From Pseudomonas sp. PDM04 (GTDB taxonomy: Bacteria; Pseudomonadota; Gammaproteobacteria; Pseudomonadales; Pseudomonadaceae), in assembly GCF_014851765.1 (NCBI RefSeq), contig NZ_JACVAI010000009.1, forward strand, positions 220,912 through 284,911: a DNA stretch of 64,000 nucleotides, written 5' to 3'. Of the stretch, positions 41,023-49,048 are shown piece by piece. The notes under the pieces are model-generated. The model saw only the letters and a program-made list of their open reading frames with translations, was not told the DNA's origin and searched no databases. Each line of letters begins with the position of its first letter. Position 1 is the stretch's first letter. The position numbers and the translations under genes are program-made.

Positions 41023-43356
41023 TCAGAAAGCGACCGAAGTCTGCACATACACCGTCCGCGGTTCTCCCACGTACTTGCCCTTGTTGTTGTCGTCGAATGA
41101 GCGGGTAAAGTACGGGTGGTTGAAAATGTTCTTCACCCCGACCGCCACGTTCAGGTCCGACAGCTTTGGCCCGAAATCATACGCTGCCCGGCTGCTGAAC
41201 AGCATGTAGCCCGGGATCTTGCCGGTGCTGCCATCGGCGGATTCGCTCGAAGTGTTGGCGTTGTCGGCGAACTGGTCGCTCTGATAGCTGCTGTCCAGGT
41301 TGAGCTTCCACGCGCCTTCGGTGTAGCCGAGCCCCAGGGTGCCCTTGTGTTTCGAGGAGAACGGCACGCGATTGCCCTTGTTCGGTCCGTCCTCGCGGAT
41401 GGTCGCGTCCACGTAGGCGTACGTGGCGTAGACATCGAAGCCGGCCAGCGTCGGGCTCAAGTCATCCAGCGCATAATTGATGCTGGTTTCGATGCCCTGG
41501 TGACGGGTCTCACCGCGAGCGATGACCGAGTCGTTGGTCTGGTTGCTTTCGTACTGATTGTCGAAGTTGATCAGGAATGCGCCGATTTCCGCACGCAACG
41601 CACCGTTGTCGTAACGGGTGCCCAGTTCCCAGGTCCGCGCCTTTTCCGGTTTCACTTCACCGCTGGTGACTCGGTTGGGCATCTGGCTGTACTGCACGCT
41701 ACCGAACGAGCCTTCGGTGTTGGCGTACAGGTTCCAGCTGTCGCTCAGGTGATAAAGCACATTCAACGCCGGCAGCGCGGTGTTGTAGTCGCCCTTGTAT
41801 TTCTGGTCCGTCAGGTTGTTGGTCTGTTGCGAGTCGATCATTTCGTAGCGGATGCCCGGCGTGATCGTCCATTGGCCGATGTCGATCCGGTCGTCGAGGA
41901 ACAACGCGTTGGCCTCGGTGCCGCCGCGGGTGTCGCGGTCGTTGCGGCTGTTGGTGGTCGGGTACTGGTTGCTGGCAATCGGCGTGCGATAGCGTAGTTC
42001 GTGACCGGCCTCGTTGATGTAGCGGTAGCCGACGCCGACTTCGTGACGGGTCGGGCCCAGGTCGAATCCCTGGGCGAAACGGGTTTCCAGGCCCCTTACC
42101 CAATACTCGCGCGGTGACAGCGAGAGGAAGGTACCTTGGTCCAGGTAGCCGCTGCGCAGGGTTTTGGTGAAGAAGGTGCTGGCCGTGAATTCGCGGCGAT
42201 CCTGTTGATAGCGATAGCCGAAGTTGAACATCGTGCGGCGCCCCCAGAACTGGTCTTTCGGGCGGGTGGACTGGTAGGGGTCGGCGTCATAATCGGCAAC
42301 GCTCAGGCCACCGGGCATGTCGGCCTTGCCTTCGTAATACTGCGCCATGGCGTTCAAGCTGTTGGCGTCGTCGAGTTGATAGTTGCCCTTGAGGATCAAG
42401 TCATCGATTTCAGTGTCGCTGTGCTCGCGCCAGTCGCCACCGCGCGTGCCGGAGTACAGCACGGCGCCACCCAGGCCATTGTCGGCGGTGCCGCCGGCCA
42501 GCAGGTTGCCGGTGGTCTTGAAACCGTCATGGCTGGAGGACGGGCTGGTTTCGGTCTGGAAGCCGCCCTTGACCGTCGGTTCATCGGGAATCGCGCGGGT
42601 CACGAAGTTGACCACGCCGCCCACGTTCTGCGGGCCGTACCGCACGGCACCGCCGCCGCGCACCACGTCGACCGCGTCCATGTTGCCCATGCTGATCGGT
42701 GCGAACGACAGTTGCGGTTGGCCATAAGGCGCAAAGGGCACCGGTATGCCGTCCATCAACACGGTCGAGCGTGAAGCCAGGCGCGGGTTGAGGCCACGGA
42801 TGCCGAAATTCAGCGCCATGTCATGGCTGCCGGTGCCGTTGTTGTCCGGTGCGTTGACACCGGGGATACGGTTGAGCACGTCCCTGGCCTGCGTCGCGCC
42901 CTGGCGTTCGAACGCTTCGCGGCGGATCACGTCACGGGCGCCAGGATGCTCGAACACGTTGATCTGCGCGGCGTCGCCCAGCCAGTCGCCGACGATCTTC
43001 GAGGCGTCCAGTTCCAGTGGCGCGTCGATCGTCGGATGCAGGCTGAACGCCTTGTCACCCTCAGCGCGAGCCTGCAGGCCCGTGCCTTCGAGCAGGGCGT
43101 TCAAACCCTGTTCGGTGGTGTAGTTGCCTTCCAGCCCACGGCTTTGCACGCCGTGGGTGACCTGCGACCCAAACGAAATCAACACGCCAGCCTGCCGGCC
43201 GAACTGGTTGAGGGCGGTTTCCAGCGAGGACGGGGCAATGTGGTACGACTTGGCGTCGTCGGCCAATGCGAGCGGCAGAGCACCGAAGCTCAGGCTGGCG
43301 CCCAGCAGCAGTTGACGCAGGGTGCGGGCCAGCGGGGTGAGACGAGTGGGTTGCAT
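41023..43356 (-). CDS. FecA-like TonB-dependent siderophore receptor
   Basis: 777 residues from ATG 43356; upstream frame extends but does not carry a signal peptide. Signal peptide, then the STN signalling domain (SYHIAPSSLETALNQFGRQAGVLISFGSQ), plug (GIRGLNPRLASRSTVLMDGIPVPFAPYGQPQLSF, FAPISMGNMDAVDVVRGGGAVRYGPQNVGG) and beta-barrel ending in SVAF. Family is ferric citrate-like (FecA); ligand not proven. Last gene of the fecI-fecR-fecA order on this strand. Confidence 0.93.
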   Translation of the reverse strand: MQPTRLTPLARTLRQLLLGASLSFGALPLALADDAKSYHIAPSSLETALNQFGRQAGVLISFGSQVTHGVQSRGLEGNYTTEQGLNALLEGTGLQARAEGDKAFSLHPTIDAPLELDASKIVGDWLGDAAQINVFEHPGARDVIRREAFERQGATQARDVLNRIPGVNAPDNNGTGSHDMALNFGIRGLNPRLASRSTVLMDGIPVPFAPYGQPQLSFAPISMGNMDAVDVVRGGGAVRYGPQNVGGVVNFVTRAIPDEPTVKGGFQTETSPSSSHDGFKTTGNLLAGGTADNGLGGAVLYSGTRGGDWREHSDTEIDDLILKGNYQLDDANSLNAMAQYYEGKADMPGGLSVADYDADPYQSTRPKDQFWGRRTMFNFGYRYQQDRREFTASTFFTKTLRSGYLDQGTFLSLSPREYWVRGLETRFAQGFDLGPTRHEVGVGYRYINEAGHELRYRTPIASNQYPTTNSRNDRDTRGGTEANALFLDDRIDIGQWTITPGIRYEMIDSQQTNNLTDQKYKGDYNTALPALNVLYHLSDSWNLYANTEGSFGSVQYSQMPNRVTSGEVKPEKARTWELGTRYDNGALRAEIGAFLINFDNQYESNQTNDSVIARGETRHQGIETSINYALDDLSPTLAGFDVYATYAYVDATIREDGPNKGNRVPFSSKHKGTLGLGYTEGAWKLNLDSSYQSDQFADNANTSSESADGSTGKIPGYMLFSSRAAYDFGPKLSDLNVAVGVKNIFNHPYFTRSFDDNNKGKYVGEPRTVYVQTSVAF

Positions 43357-43458
43357 GAAGGACAATCCTGAGAAGGTGAAATCAAGGTGGCTTTCCTTCT
43401 CTGTCACGCCAGCTCCGCAAATCGGCTCATTTATTTTTTCATCGGTGAACAAGCGTGT

Positions 43459-44397
43459 TCAGGCCCGTGCTTCGACCGTTACCCAATACCGGGTAAAGCG
43501 CCGGACTTTCACCGGCAGGCTGATTTCCAGCAAATCCAGAATTCGCTCGCTGTCGTCCAGCGGATAGGTTCCGGAGATCAACAGGTCGGCAATCTTTGCC
43601 TCGCACTTGAGGTGGCCGTGACGGTAGCGGGCGAGTTCGGCGAGGAAATCCGCGAGGCGCATGTGGGCGGCCACCAGCATGCCATCCGCCCAGGCGCCGC
43701 TGTTGGCGTCCAGCGCTTGTGGTGGGCTGATGTCATGGGCGCTGAAGCTCGATTGTCGGGTGCTCGCCAATGTCAGTGGCGAGCCCCTGTCCGGGTTCAA
43801 CCGGACACTGCCTTCGAACACCGCGACCTGGGTGCGGTCGGCAAACTGCCGAACGTTCAGGCGCGCCCCGTTGGTGCTCAGCAGGCCCTGGGCGGTGCGC
43901 ACCTGGAAGGCTTTGGCGGTCGTCAGCAGCATCTCGCCTTCGAGCAAACGGATCAGCCGTTGTGCACCGTCGATCTGCACGTCCGCCGAGCTTGCGGTGT
44001 TGAGCTGCAATTGGCTGCCGTCATCGAGGGCGATTGTGCGGCGCTGGCCGACCGGGCTGCGATAATCCGCCAGCAACGGCGGCAGCAGGTCGCGCTCGCG
44101 CACGCCCCAGGCCACGGCACTGCCGGCGCCCAGGATCAGCAACAGCTTCAGTGCCTGGCGACGGGCGCTAGAGGTCGGTGCGTTCAAGGCGGCGTGGGCC
44201 AGCGGCGAGGACAGGCCCCGCAGCCGCTGGTTGACCCGTTGAATATGCTCCCACGCCCGCTGATGTTCGCTGTGCCCCTCCAGCCAATGCTGCCAGGCGA
44301 CTTGCTGGCGCGGGCTCAACGGTCCCTGCTGCATTTTCATCAGCCATTGCACAGCCTGCTCGGCGATCTGGGGCGAGAAATCCGTGGGTCGATTCAT
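43459..44397 (-). CDS. FecR-like anti-sigma factor
   Basis: 312 residues: DUF4880 N-terminus (AEQAVQWLMKMQQGPLSPRQQVAWQHWLEGHSEHQRAWE), a TM segment near 85-105, and a periplasmic FecR domain. Its ATG overlaps the sigma gene's stop by 4 bases. It links the receptor signal to the sigma factor. Confidence 0.95.
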   Translation of the reverse strand: MNRPTDFSPQIAEQAVQWLMKMQQGPLSPRQQVAWQHWLEGHSEHQRAWEHIQRVNQRLRGLSSPLAHAALNAPTSSARRQALKLLLILGAGSAVAWGVRERDLLPPLLADYRSPVGQRRTIALDDGSQLQLNTASSADVQIDGAQRLIRLLEGEMLLTTAKAFQVRTAQGLLSTNGARLNVRQFADRTQVAVFEGSVRLNPDRGSPLTLASTRQSSFSAHDISPPQALDANSGAWADGMLVAAHMRLADFLAELARYRHGHLKCEAKIADLLISGTYPLDDSERILDLLEISLPVKVRRFTRYWVTVEARA

Positions 44398-44882
44398 AGG
44401 GCGAAGTAGCAGCGCATCGCCGCTTTGTTCAGGTGGCGCTTGACCGTGGCGATGGAAATCCCCAGTTCGTTGGCGATCTGTGGATAAGTCAGGCCGTCGA
44501 CCTGTGCCAGCAGGAACGCACGCTTGACCAGGTGCGGCAAGCCGTCAAGCAACTGGTCCAGTTCCATCAGGGTTTGCAGGATGATCGCCCGTTCTTCTTC
44601 GGACGGCGCGACGTTCTCCGGCATCTGGGCCAGGGCATCGAGGTACGCGCGCTCCAGATCCTGGCGACGATAGTGGTTGAACAGCACGCGTTTGGCGAGG
44701 GTCGTGAGGAACGCGCGCGGTTCGATGATCTGTGGGGCTTCCCTTGCGTTCAGGATCCGCATGAAGGTGTCCTGGGCCAGATCTGCCGCGCTGTCAGGGC
44801 AGCCGAGCTTGCGCCGCAACCAACCGGTGAGCCAGCTGTGATGGGCGTGATAGAGACCTTCGACGGGATTGTCTGGCTGCAA
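44394..44882 (-). CDS. FecI-like ECF sigma factor
   Basis: 162 residues from a TTG at 44882 preceded by GGAG at good spacing. The upstream TTG at 44921 would give 175 residues but has no Shine-Dalgarno. Region 2 (HHSWLTGWLRRKLGCPDSAADLAQDTFMRIL) and region 4 (GLTYPQIANELGISIATVKRHLNKA) are clear. The Fur-like site at 44982-45000 would give iron-dependent expression. Confidence 0.92.
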   Translation of the reverse strand: MQPDNPVEGLYHAHHSWLTGWLRRKLGCPDSAADLAQDTFMRILNAREAPQIIEPRAFLTTLAKRVLFNHYRRQDLERAYLDALAQMPENVAPSEEERAIILQTLMELDQLLDGLPHLVKRAFLLAQVDGLTYPQIANELGISIATVKRHLNKAAMRCYFAL

Positions 44883-44981
44883 CGGGATACTCCGAGCGCA
44901 CACGGATACGTTAGAGAACAAGAATTGTTCGCATTGTAGTGGGGTCGATCTGCATCAGGCAATCGGATCTGTTTTGCGTAT

Positions 44982-45000
44982 GAGAATATTTATCATTAAT
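44982..45000. promoter_or_regulatory. Fur-like box in the divergent fecI / DUF3649 promoter
   Basis: gagaatatttatcattaat matches 13 of 19 positions of the E. coli Fur consensus GATAATGATAATCATTATC. It lies between two divergently transcribed iron operons and can serve both. Confidence 0.75.
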
Positions 45001-45065
45001 ATTGCAGCTTGGCTGGCCCGCAGGGCTGGCGGTGAATTCGCTTCCGAGCATCTCCAGGTCTGAAC

Positions 45066-45371
45066 ATGAAAGGCAAAACCCGTTCGCTCCCCGTGTCCTA
45101 TCGGCTGGCCGTTGCCTCACGGGTGCTGGCCGCCGTGTTGGGCGGCTACATCGTCGCTGCACTGGCCAGCGTCAGCCTGAGTTCGTGGGTGCCCATGGCC
45201 CGGGCGGACGCCGTGGTCACCGGCATGATGACTTCTTTTCTGGCTTACCTTGGCGCGGTGATCTGGTGTTTCGCCTGTCGCACGGCAGGTCGGGCCTGGC
45301 TCGGATTGATCGTGCCGGGCCTGATGCTGGCGGCGGTGTCGGGGTTGGCGTATTGGGTGGAGCGCTCATGA
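45066..45371 (+). CDS. DUF3649 small membrane protein
   Basis: 101 residues with three membrane segments (about 18-38, 52-70, 78-98). The gene overlaps the PepSY gene by ATGA, so it is first in a DUF3649-PepSY-DUF3325 unit seen with siderophore genes. Likely part of the iron-handling complex; function unknown. Confidence 0.88.
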   Translation: MKGKTRSLPVSYRLAVASRVLAAVLGGYIVAALASVSLSSWVPMARADAVVTGMMTSFLAYLGAVIWCFACRTAGRAWLGLIVPGLMLAAVSGLAYWVERS

Positions 45372-46948
45372 AAGAGGGTTTTCGTCAGGCGATGGCCTGG
45401 CTGCACACCTGGGCCGGCCTGACCTTCGGCTGGTTGCTGTTCGCGATTTTCCTGACCGGCACGCTCGCCTACTTCAATGATGAAACCAGCCACTGGATGC
45501 AGCCGGAAATCCCGGCCCGTTCGGTGAGCTCCGAAGCCAGTCTGAACGTGGCGCAAAACTACCTGGAGCAACACGCGGCCGGTGCCTCGCGCTGGTTGAT
45601 CGAGCTGCCGAATGCCCGTGAACCCGGCCTGTCGGTCCGCTGGCAACAGACGCCCGCCAAGCGCGGCGAGCGTGGCCAGTTCACGGAAAAACGCCTCGAC
45701 CCGCAAACCGGTGCCGAAGTGCAGGGCCGGGAGACCAGCGGCGGCGAGTTCTTCTATCGCTTCCACTTCCAGCTGCAAATGCCTTATCCGTGGGGCCGCT
45801 GGCTGTCGACCATCGCGGCGATGGTGATGTTTGTCGCGCTGATCAGCGGGATCATCACTCACAAGAAAATCTTCAAGGACTTCTTCACCTTCCGCCCGCG
45901 CAAGGGCCAGCGTTCCTGGCTCGATGGCCATAACGCGGTGGCCGTGCTGGTGCTGCCGTTCCATTTGATGATCACCTACAGCAGCCTGGTGATCTTCATG
46001 TCGATGGTGATGCCGGCCAGTATTCTGGCCTCTTACAAAGGCGATGTTCGGGGGTTCTTCGACGAGGTGTTCCCGGCTTCGACGACGCCTGAGCTGTCAG
46101 GCCAGCCCGCCGCGCTGGCGCCGTTGGCTCCGCTGCTGGACAAGGCTCGCGAGCAGTGGGGAGGGGGGCGGACCGGGCGTCTTACGGTGAACAATCCGGG
46201 GGACACGAACGCCTCGGTGGTGCTGGTGCGTGACGGTGCCGATCGCGTGGTGCATGACTTCGGCAGCGCGGTGACCTTCAATGGCGTCACCGGGCAGTTG
46301 CTTGGCACGACCCCGGAGCCGTCGCTGCCGAGGGCGATTGCCGGCAGTTTCTACGGTTTGCACATGGGCCATTTCGCGGGCCCGGTGCTGCGCTGGCTGT
46401 ACTTCGTTTTCGGGTTGGCGGGCACGGCGATGATCGGCACCGGGTTGGTGATCTGGCTGGGCAAGCGTCAGCTCAAACATGCCAAGAGCGCGGCGATGCC
46501 GTTCGAGTTGCGGCTGGTGGAGGTGCTGAACATCGCTGGCATGTCCGGGCTGATGGTCGCGGTGGCGGCATTTTTCTGGGCCAATCGTCTGTTGCCGCTG
46601 GGGCTGGCCGGACGTGCGGCGTGGGAGGTGAACGCTTTTTTCATCGTCTGGGGCTTGAGTTTGCTGCACGCCGTGGTGCGCCGTGGCCGTCGGGCCTGGG
46701 TCGAGCAGTTGGCGCTGGCGGCGTTGCTGTTTGGCGCGGTGCCGCTGTTGAACGCCCTGACTACGCCGTATCACCTGGGCGCCAGCCTGGCACAGGGCGA
46801 TTGGGCCATGGCCGGTTTCGATCTGACCTGCCTGGCCACGGGTGTGTTCTTTACCTGGGCTGCCTGGAAAATGCAGCGTGCCGCACAGCCGGAACGCGTG
46901 ATCCGGGTGCGCGCACAACCGATCACCCTTGAGCAGGAGGCGCACTGA
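45368..46948 (+). CDS. PepSY-associated TM protein, probable siderophore-iron reductase component
   Basis: 526 residues from ATG 45368. N-terminal KEGFRQAMAWLHTWAGLTFGWLLFAIFLTGTLAYFNDE is the PepSY_TM start; further membrane segments at about 145-165, 195-215, 345-365 and later. Conserved histidines in these segments could hold haem. Family members such as FpvG and FoxB act in releasing iron from siderophores at the inner membrane; I infer the same here. Confidence 0.88.
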   Translation: MKEGFRQAMAWLHTWAGLTFGWLLFAIFLTGTLAYFNDETSHWMQPEIPARSVSSEASLNVAQNYLEQHAAGASRWLIELPNAREPGLSVRWQQTPAKRGERGQFTEKRLDPQTGAEVQGRETSGGEFFYRFHFQLQMPYPWGRWLSTIAAMVMFVALISGIITHKKIFKDFFTFRPRKGQRSWLDGHNAVAVLVLPFHLMITYSSLVIFMSMVMPASILASYKGDVRGFFDEVFPASTTPELSGQPAALAPLAPLLDKAREQWGGGRTGRLTVNNPGDTNASVVLVRDGADRVVHDFGSAVTFNGVTGQLLGTTPEPSLPRAIAGSFYGLHMGHFAGPVLRWLYFVFGLAGTAMIGTGLVIWLGKRQLKHAKSAAMPFELRLVEVLNIAGMSGLMVAVAAFFWANRLLPLGLAGRAAWEVNAFFIVWGLSLLHAVVRRGRRAWVEQLALAALLFGAVPLLNALTTPYHLGASLAQGDWAMAGFDLTCLATGVFFTWAAWKMQRAAQPERVIRVRAQPITLEQEAH

Positions 46949-47272
46949 ATGCTGCTCGCCCTGTTGCTCTGTTATGTGGGTTTTACCGCCCTGTGTCTGG
47001 CGATGGATCGGCACCATGTCGAACTGTTGGGGCGTCAATCGTCCCCGCACCGTCGTCAGGGCCTGAGGCTCGGCGGTGGATTGTTGCTGGCCTTGGCGTT
47101 GTGGCCGGCGGTGGCGTCCTCCGGTTGGGGCCTGGGGCTGGTGCAGTGGTGTGCCGTGTTGATGCTCAGTGCGTTGCTGCTGGTGCTGTTGATCCCGTAC
47201 CGGCCACGCCTGGCCCTGTCGCTGGCTGGCCTGAGTCTGCTCGCCAGTCCCGTTGCCATTTTGGCGCAGTAG
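46949..47272 (+). CDS. DUF3325 small membrane protein
   Basis: 107 residues with three to four membrane segments. The family start MLLALLLCYVGFTALCLAMDRHH is recognisable. It abuts the PepSY gene and precedes the ECF sigma gene by 6 bases. Confidence 0.88.
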   Translation: MLLALLLCYVGFTALCLAMDRHHVELLGRQSSPHRRQGLRLGGGLLLALALWPAVASSGWGLGLVQWCAVLMLSALLLVLLIPYRPRLALSLAGLSLLASPVAILAQ

Positions 47273-47278
47273 GCATCG

Positions 47279-47842
47279 ATGATCAGTACGCCTCCGGACG
47301 CCCGTGACGACGAACCGCACGGCGCCCGTGCGCATTTCCTCAAGGTGTTTCTGTCCCAGCGCTCGCAAATGGAGGCGTTGGTGAACCGTCGCGTGGGCTG
47401 TCGGGCGACGGCGGCGGACCTGGTGCAGGATCTGTTTCTGCGCTTCTGGCGGCGGCCGCTGGTGCAGGTCGAAGAGCTCAGCACCTACCTGTTGCGCTGC
47501 GCCGGCAACATCGCCATTGACCATTTGCGCAGCGAAGGCACGCGGGTCCGGGTCAACGAGGGCTGGCAACCGGATGAACCGGACAGCCACGGCAGTGAAC
47601 CGCAGGCGGCGCTGGAGGCCGGCAATGATTTGCGCCATGTCGAAGCGGCGTTGCGCGCATTGCCCGAGCGCACGCGGCAGATTTTCCTGCTCAATCGCAT
47701 CCATGGACGCAAGTACGCCGAGATAGCCAAGGCAATGGGCTTGTCCCAAAGCGCCGTGGAAAAACATATGATGCGCGCCCTCGACGCCTGCAAGGCCAGC
47801 CTGCGGGACCATGAACCGCGCACGCCAAGGAAAGCCCCGTGA
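47279..47842 (+). CDS. FecI-family ECF sigma factor, second system
   Basis: 187 residues. Region 2 VNRRVGCRATAADLVQDLFLRFWRR and region 4 RIHGRKYAEIAKAMGLSQSAVEKHMMRAL. Its end overlaps the next FecR by 4 bases. The tight link to DUF3649-PepSY-DUF3325 suggests one transcript, so the iron signal also drives the sigma gene. Confidence 0.93.
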   Translation: MISTPPDARDDEPHGARAHFLKVFLSQRSQMEALVNRRVGCRATAADLVQDLFLRFWRRPLVQVEELSTYLLRCAGNIAIDHLRSEGTRVRVNEGWQPDEPDSHGSEPQAALEAGNDLRHVEAALRALPERTRQIFLLNRIHGRKYAEIAKAMGLSQSAVEKHMMRALDACKASLRDHEPRTPRKAP

Positions 47843-48825
47843 ACCAGCTTGATCACGTCACCCCGACGCCCGCCCAGGAGCAGGCTGCTTTCGCCTGGCT
47901 GAGCCTGTTGCACGATCAACCCAGCAGCGGTGACCAGGCAACGTTCAGCCAATGGCTGCAAGCCGATCCGGCCCATGCCGAGGCCTACGCCCGGGCGCAG
48001 GTGGTGTGGGAGTTGAGCGAGGGGCCGGCGCGCACCCTGGCCGATGAAGACGCCTTGGCCTTGCAGCGCTACCTCAACGTGATGAATGCGCCTCGTCGCC
48101 CCAGCATTCGACGCGTGGGCGGGGCGCTGGCGATGGCGGCCTGCCTGATGTTGATGATCAGCCTCGGTGCCGGCTGGCAGCCGTTGCGCTGGGTCGATGA
48201 CCTGGGGGCTGACTACGTGTCGGCGCCGGGTGAAATCCGCACCGTGACACTGGCCGATCAATCCCGGGTGACCCTCGACGCGGACAGCGCCATCGCAGTG
48301 GATTTCAGCGCTGGCGAACGCCATGTGCAGTTGCGTCGCGGCGCGGGCTTTTTCAGCGTGACGCACACCGGTGAGCCGTTCGTGGTCGACGCCGAAAAGG
48401 GCCAGGCGCGGGTGCTGGGCACGCAATTCGAAGTGCGCCTGCAGGACCACGGTGCCCAGGTCACGGTGTTGTCCGGGCGAGTGGGCGTGACGGCGCACAG
48501 GCACGCTGAACAGCAAGTCCTGAGCGCTGGCCAGCAAGTGGCTTACGGCAACGGCGTCGCGGAAAAACTTCACGCCGTGGACAGCGAGGCGCAGTTGGCG
48601 TGGCGCCAGGGCTGGCTCAATTACTACAAGGCGACCCTGGCCGAGGTGGTGGGGGATTTGCAGCGCTACTACCCGGGCAGGATTGTGCTGCTCAATGATC
48701 AACTGGCGGCGCGTCGGGTCAGTGGCAGTTTTCCGAGCAAGGATCCGCAGGCGGTGCTGGGATCATTACAAGGCGTGATGGGGTTTGAGCAGCACAGCGT
48801 GGGGCCGCTGATCATTTTGCGGTGA
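47839..48825 (+). CDS. FecR-like anti-sigma factor, second system
   Basis: 328 residues: DUF4880 (EQAAFAWLSLLHDQPSSGDQATFSQWLQADPAHAEAYARAQ), TM segment near 92-112, FecR domain (RSRVTLDADSAIAVDFSAG-type), and a C-terminal STN-like tail interacting with the receptor. Pairs with the ECF sigma upstream. Confidence 0.93.
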   Translation: MNQLDHVTPTPAQEQAAFAWLSLLHDQPSSGDQATFSQWLQADPAHAEAYARAQVVWELSEGPARTLADEDALALQRYLNVMNAPRRPSIRRVGGALAMAACLMLMISLGAGWQPLRWVDDLGADYVSAPGEIRTVTLADQSRVTLDADSAIAVDFSAGERHVQLRRGAGFFSVTHTGEPFVVDAEKGQARVLGTQFEVRLQDHGAQVTVLSGRVGVTAHRHAEQQVLSAGQQVAYGNGVAEKLHAVDSEAQLAWRQGWLNYYKATLAEVVGDLQRYYPGRIVLLNDQLAARRVSGSFPSKDPQAVLGSLQGVMGFEQHSVGPLIILR

Positions 48826-48838
48826 GGCAGCCGGCCCC

Positions 48839-48915
48839 ATCGCGAGCAGGCTCGCTCCCACAGTGATCGGTGGGGTTCGCAAAACCTGTGGGAGCGAGCC
48901 TGCTCGCGATGGGGC
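48839..48915. repeat. REP pair (REPIN-like) between FecR and the receptor
   Basis: atcgcgagcaggctcgctcccaca and tgtgggagcgagcctgctcg in inverted orientation. It sits inside a possible operon, so it may lower receptor-gene read-through or stabilise the upstream mRNA. Confidence 0.9.
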
Positions 48916-49002
48916 CAGAACAAACCCCCCATTACGCAACTAAAAATAATTTCAAAAATCCAGTGAGGTAAACCCGAACCCCATCCGTGTAGTGACTGAA
49001 AC

Positions 49003-49017
49003 TGCGAGTCATTCGCA
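49003..49017. promoter_or_regulatory. Possible Fur/ECF promoter site for the second TonB receptor
   Basis: tgcgagtcattcgca, with exact 5-bp arms around gtcat. Its opposite-strand reading TGCGAATGACTCGCA is similar to Pseudomonas Fur-type sites. The upstream tgaaact could be an ECF -35. Confidence 0.35.
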
Positions 49018-49048
49018 TCCGTAGCGGTTCTACACAGGTCATTGAGCA

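Noticed and set aside
44916..44930. gaacaagaattgttc palindrome near the fecI start as an operator
   Set aside because: Only 6-bp arms in AT-rich sequence; the Fur-like box nearby is the better explanation.
46097..47812. 571-codon open frame antisense to the PepSY, DUF3325 and sigma genes
   Set aside because: Shadow of GC-rich sense genes; low-complexity Gln/His/Arg-rich translation.
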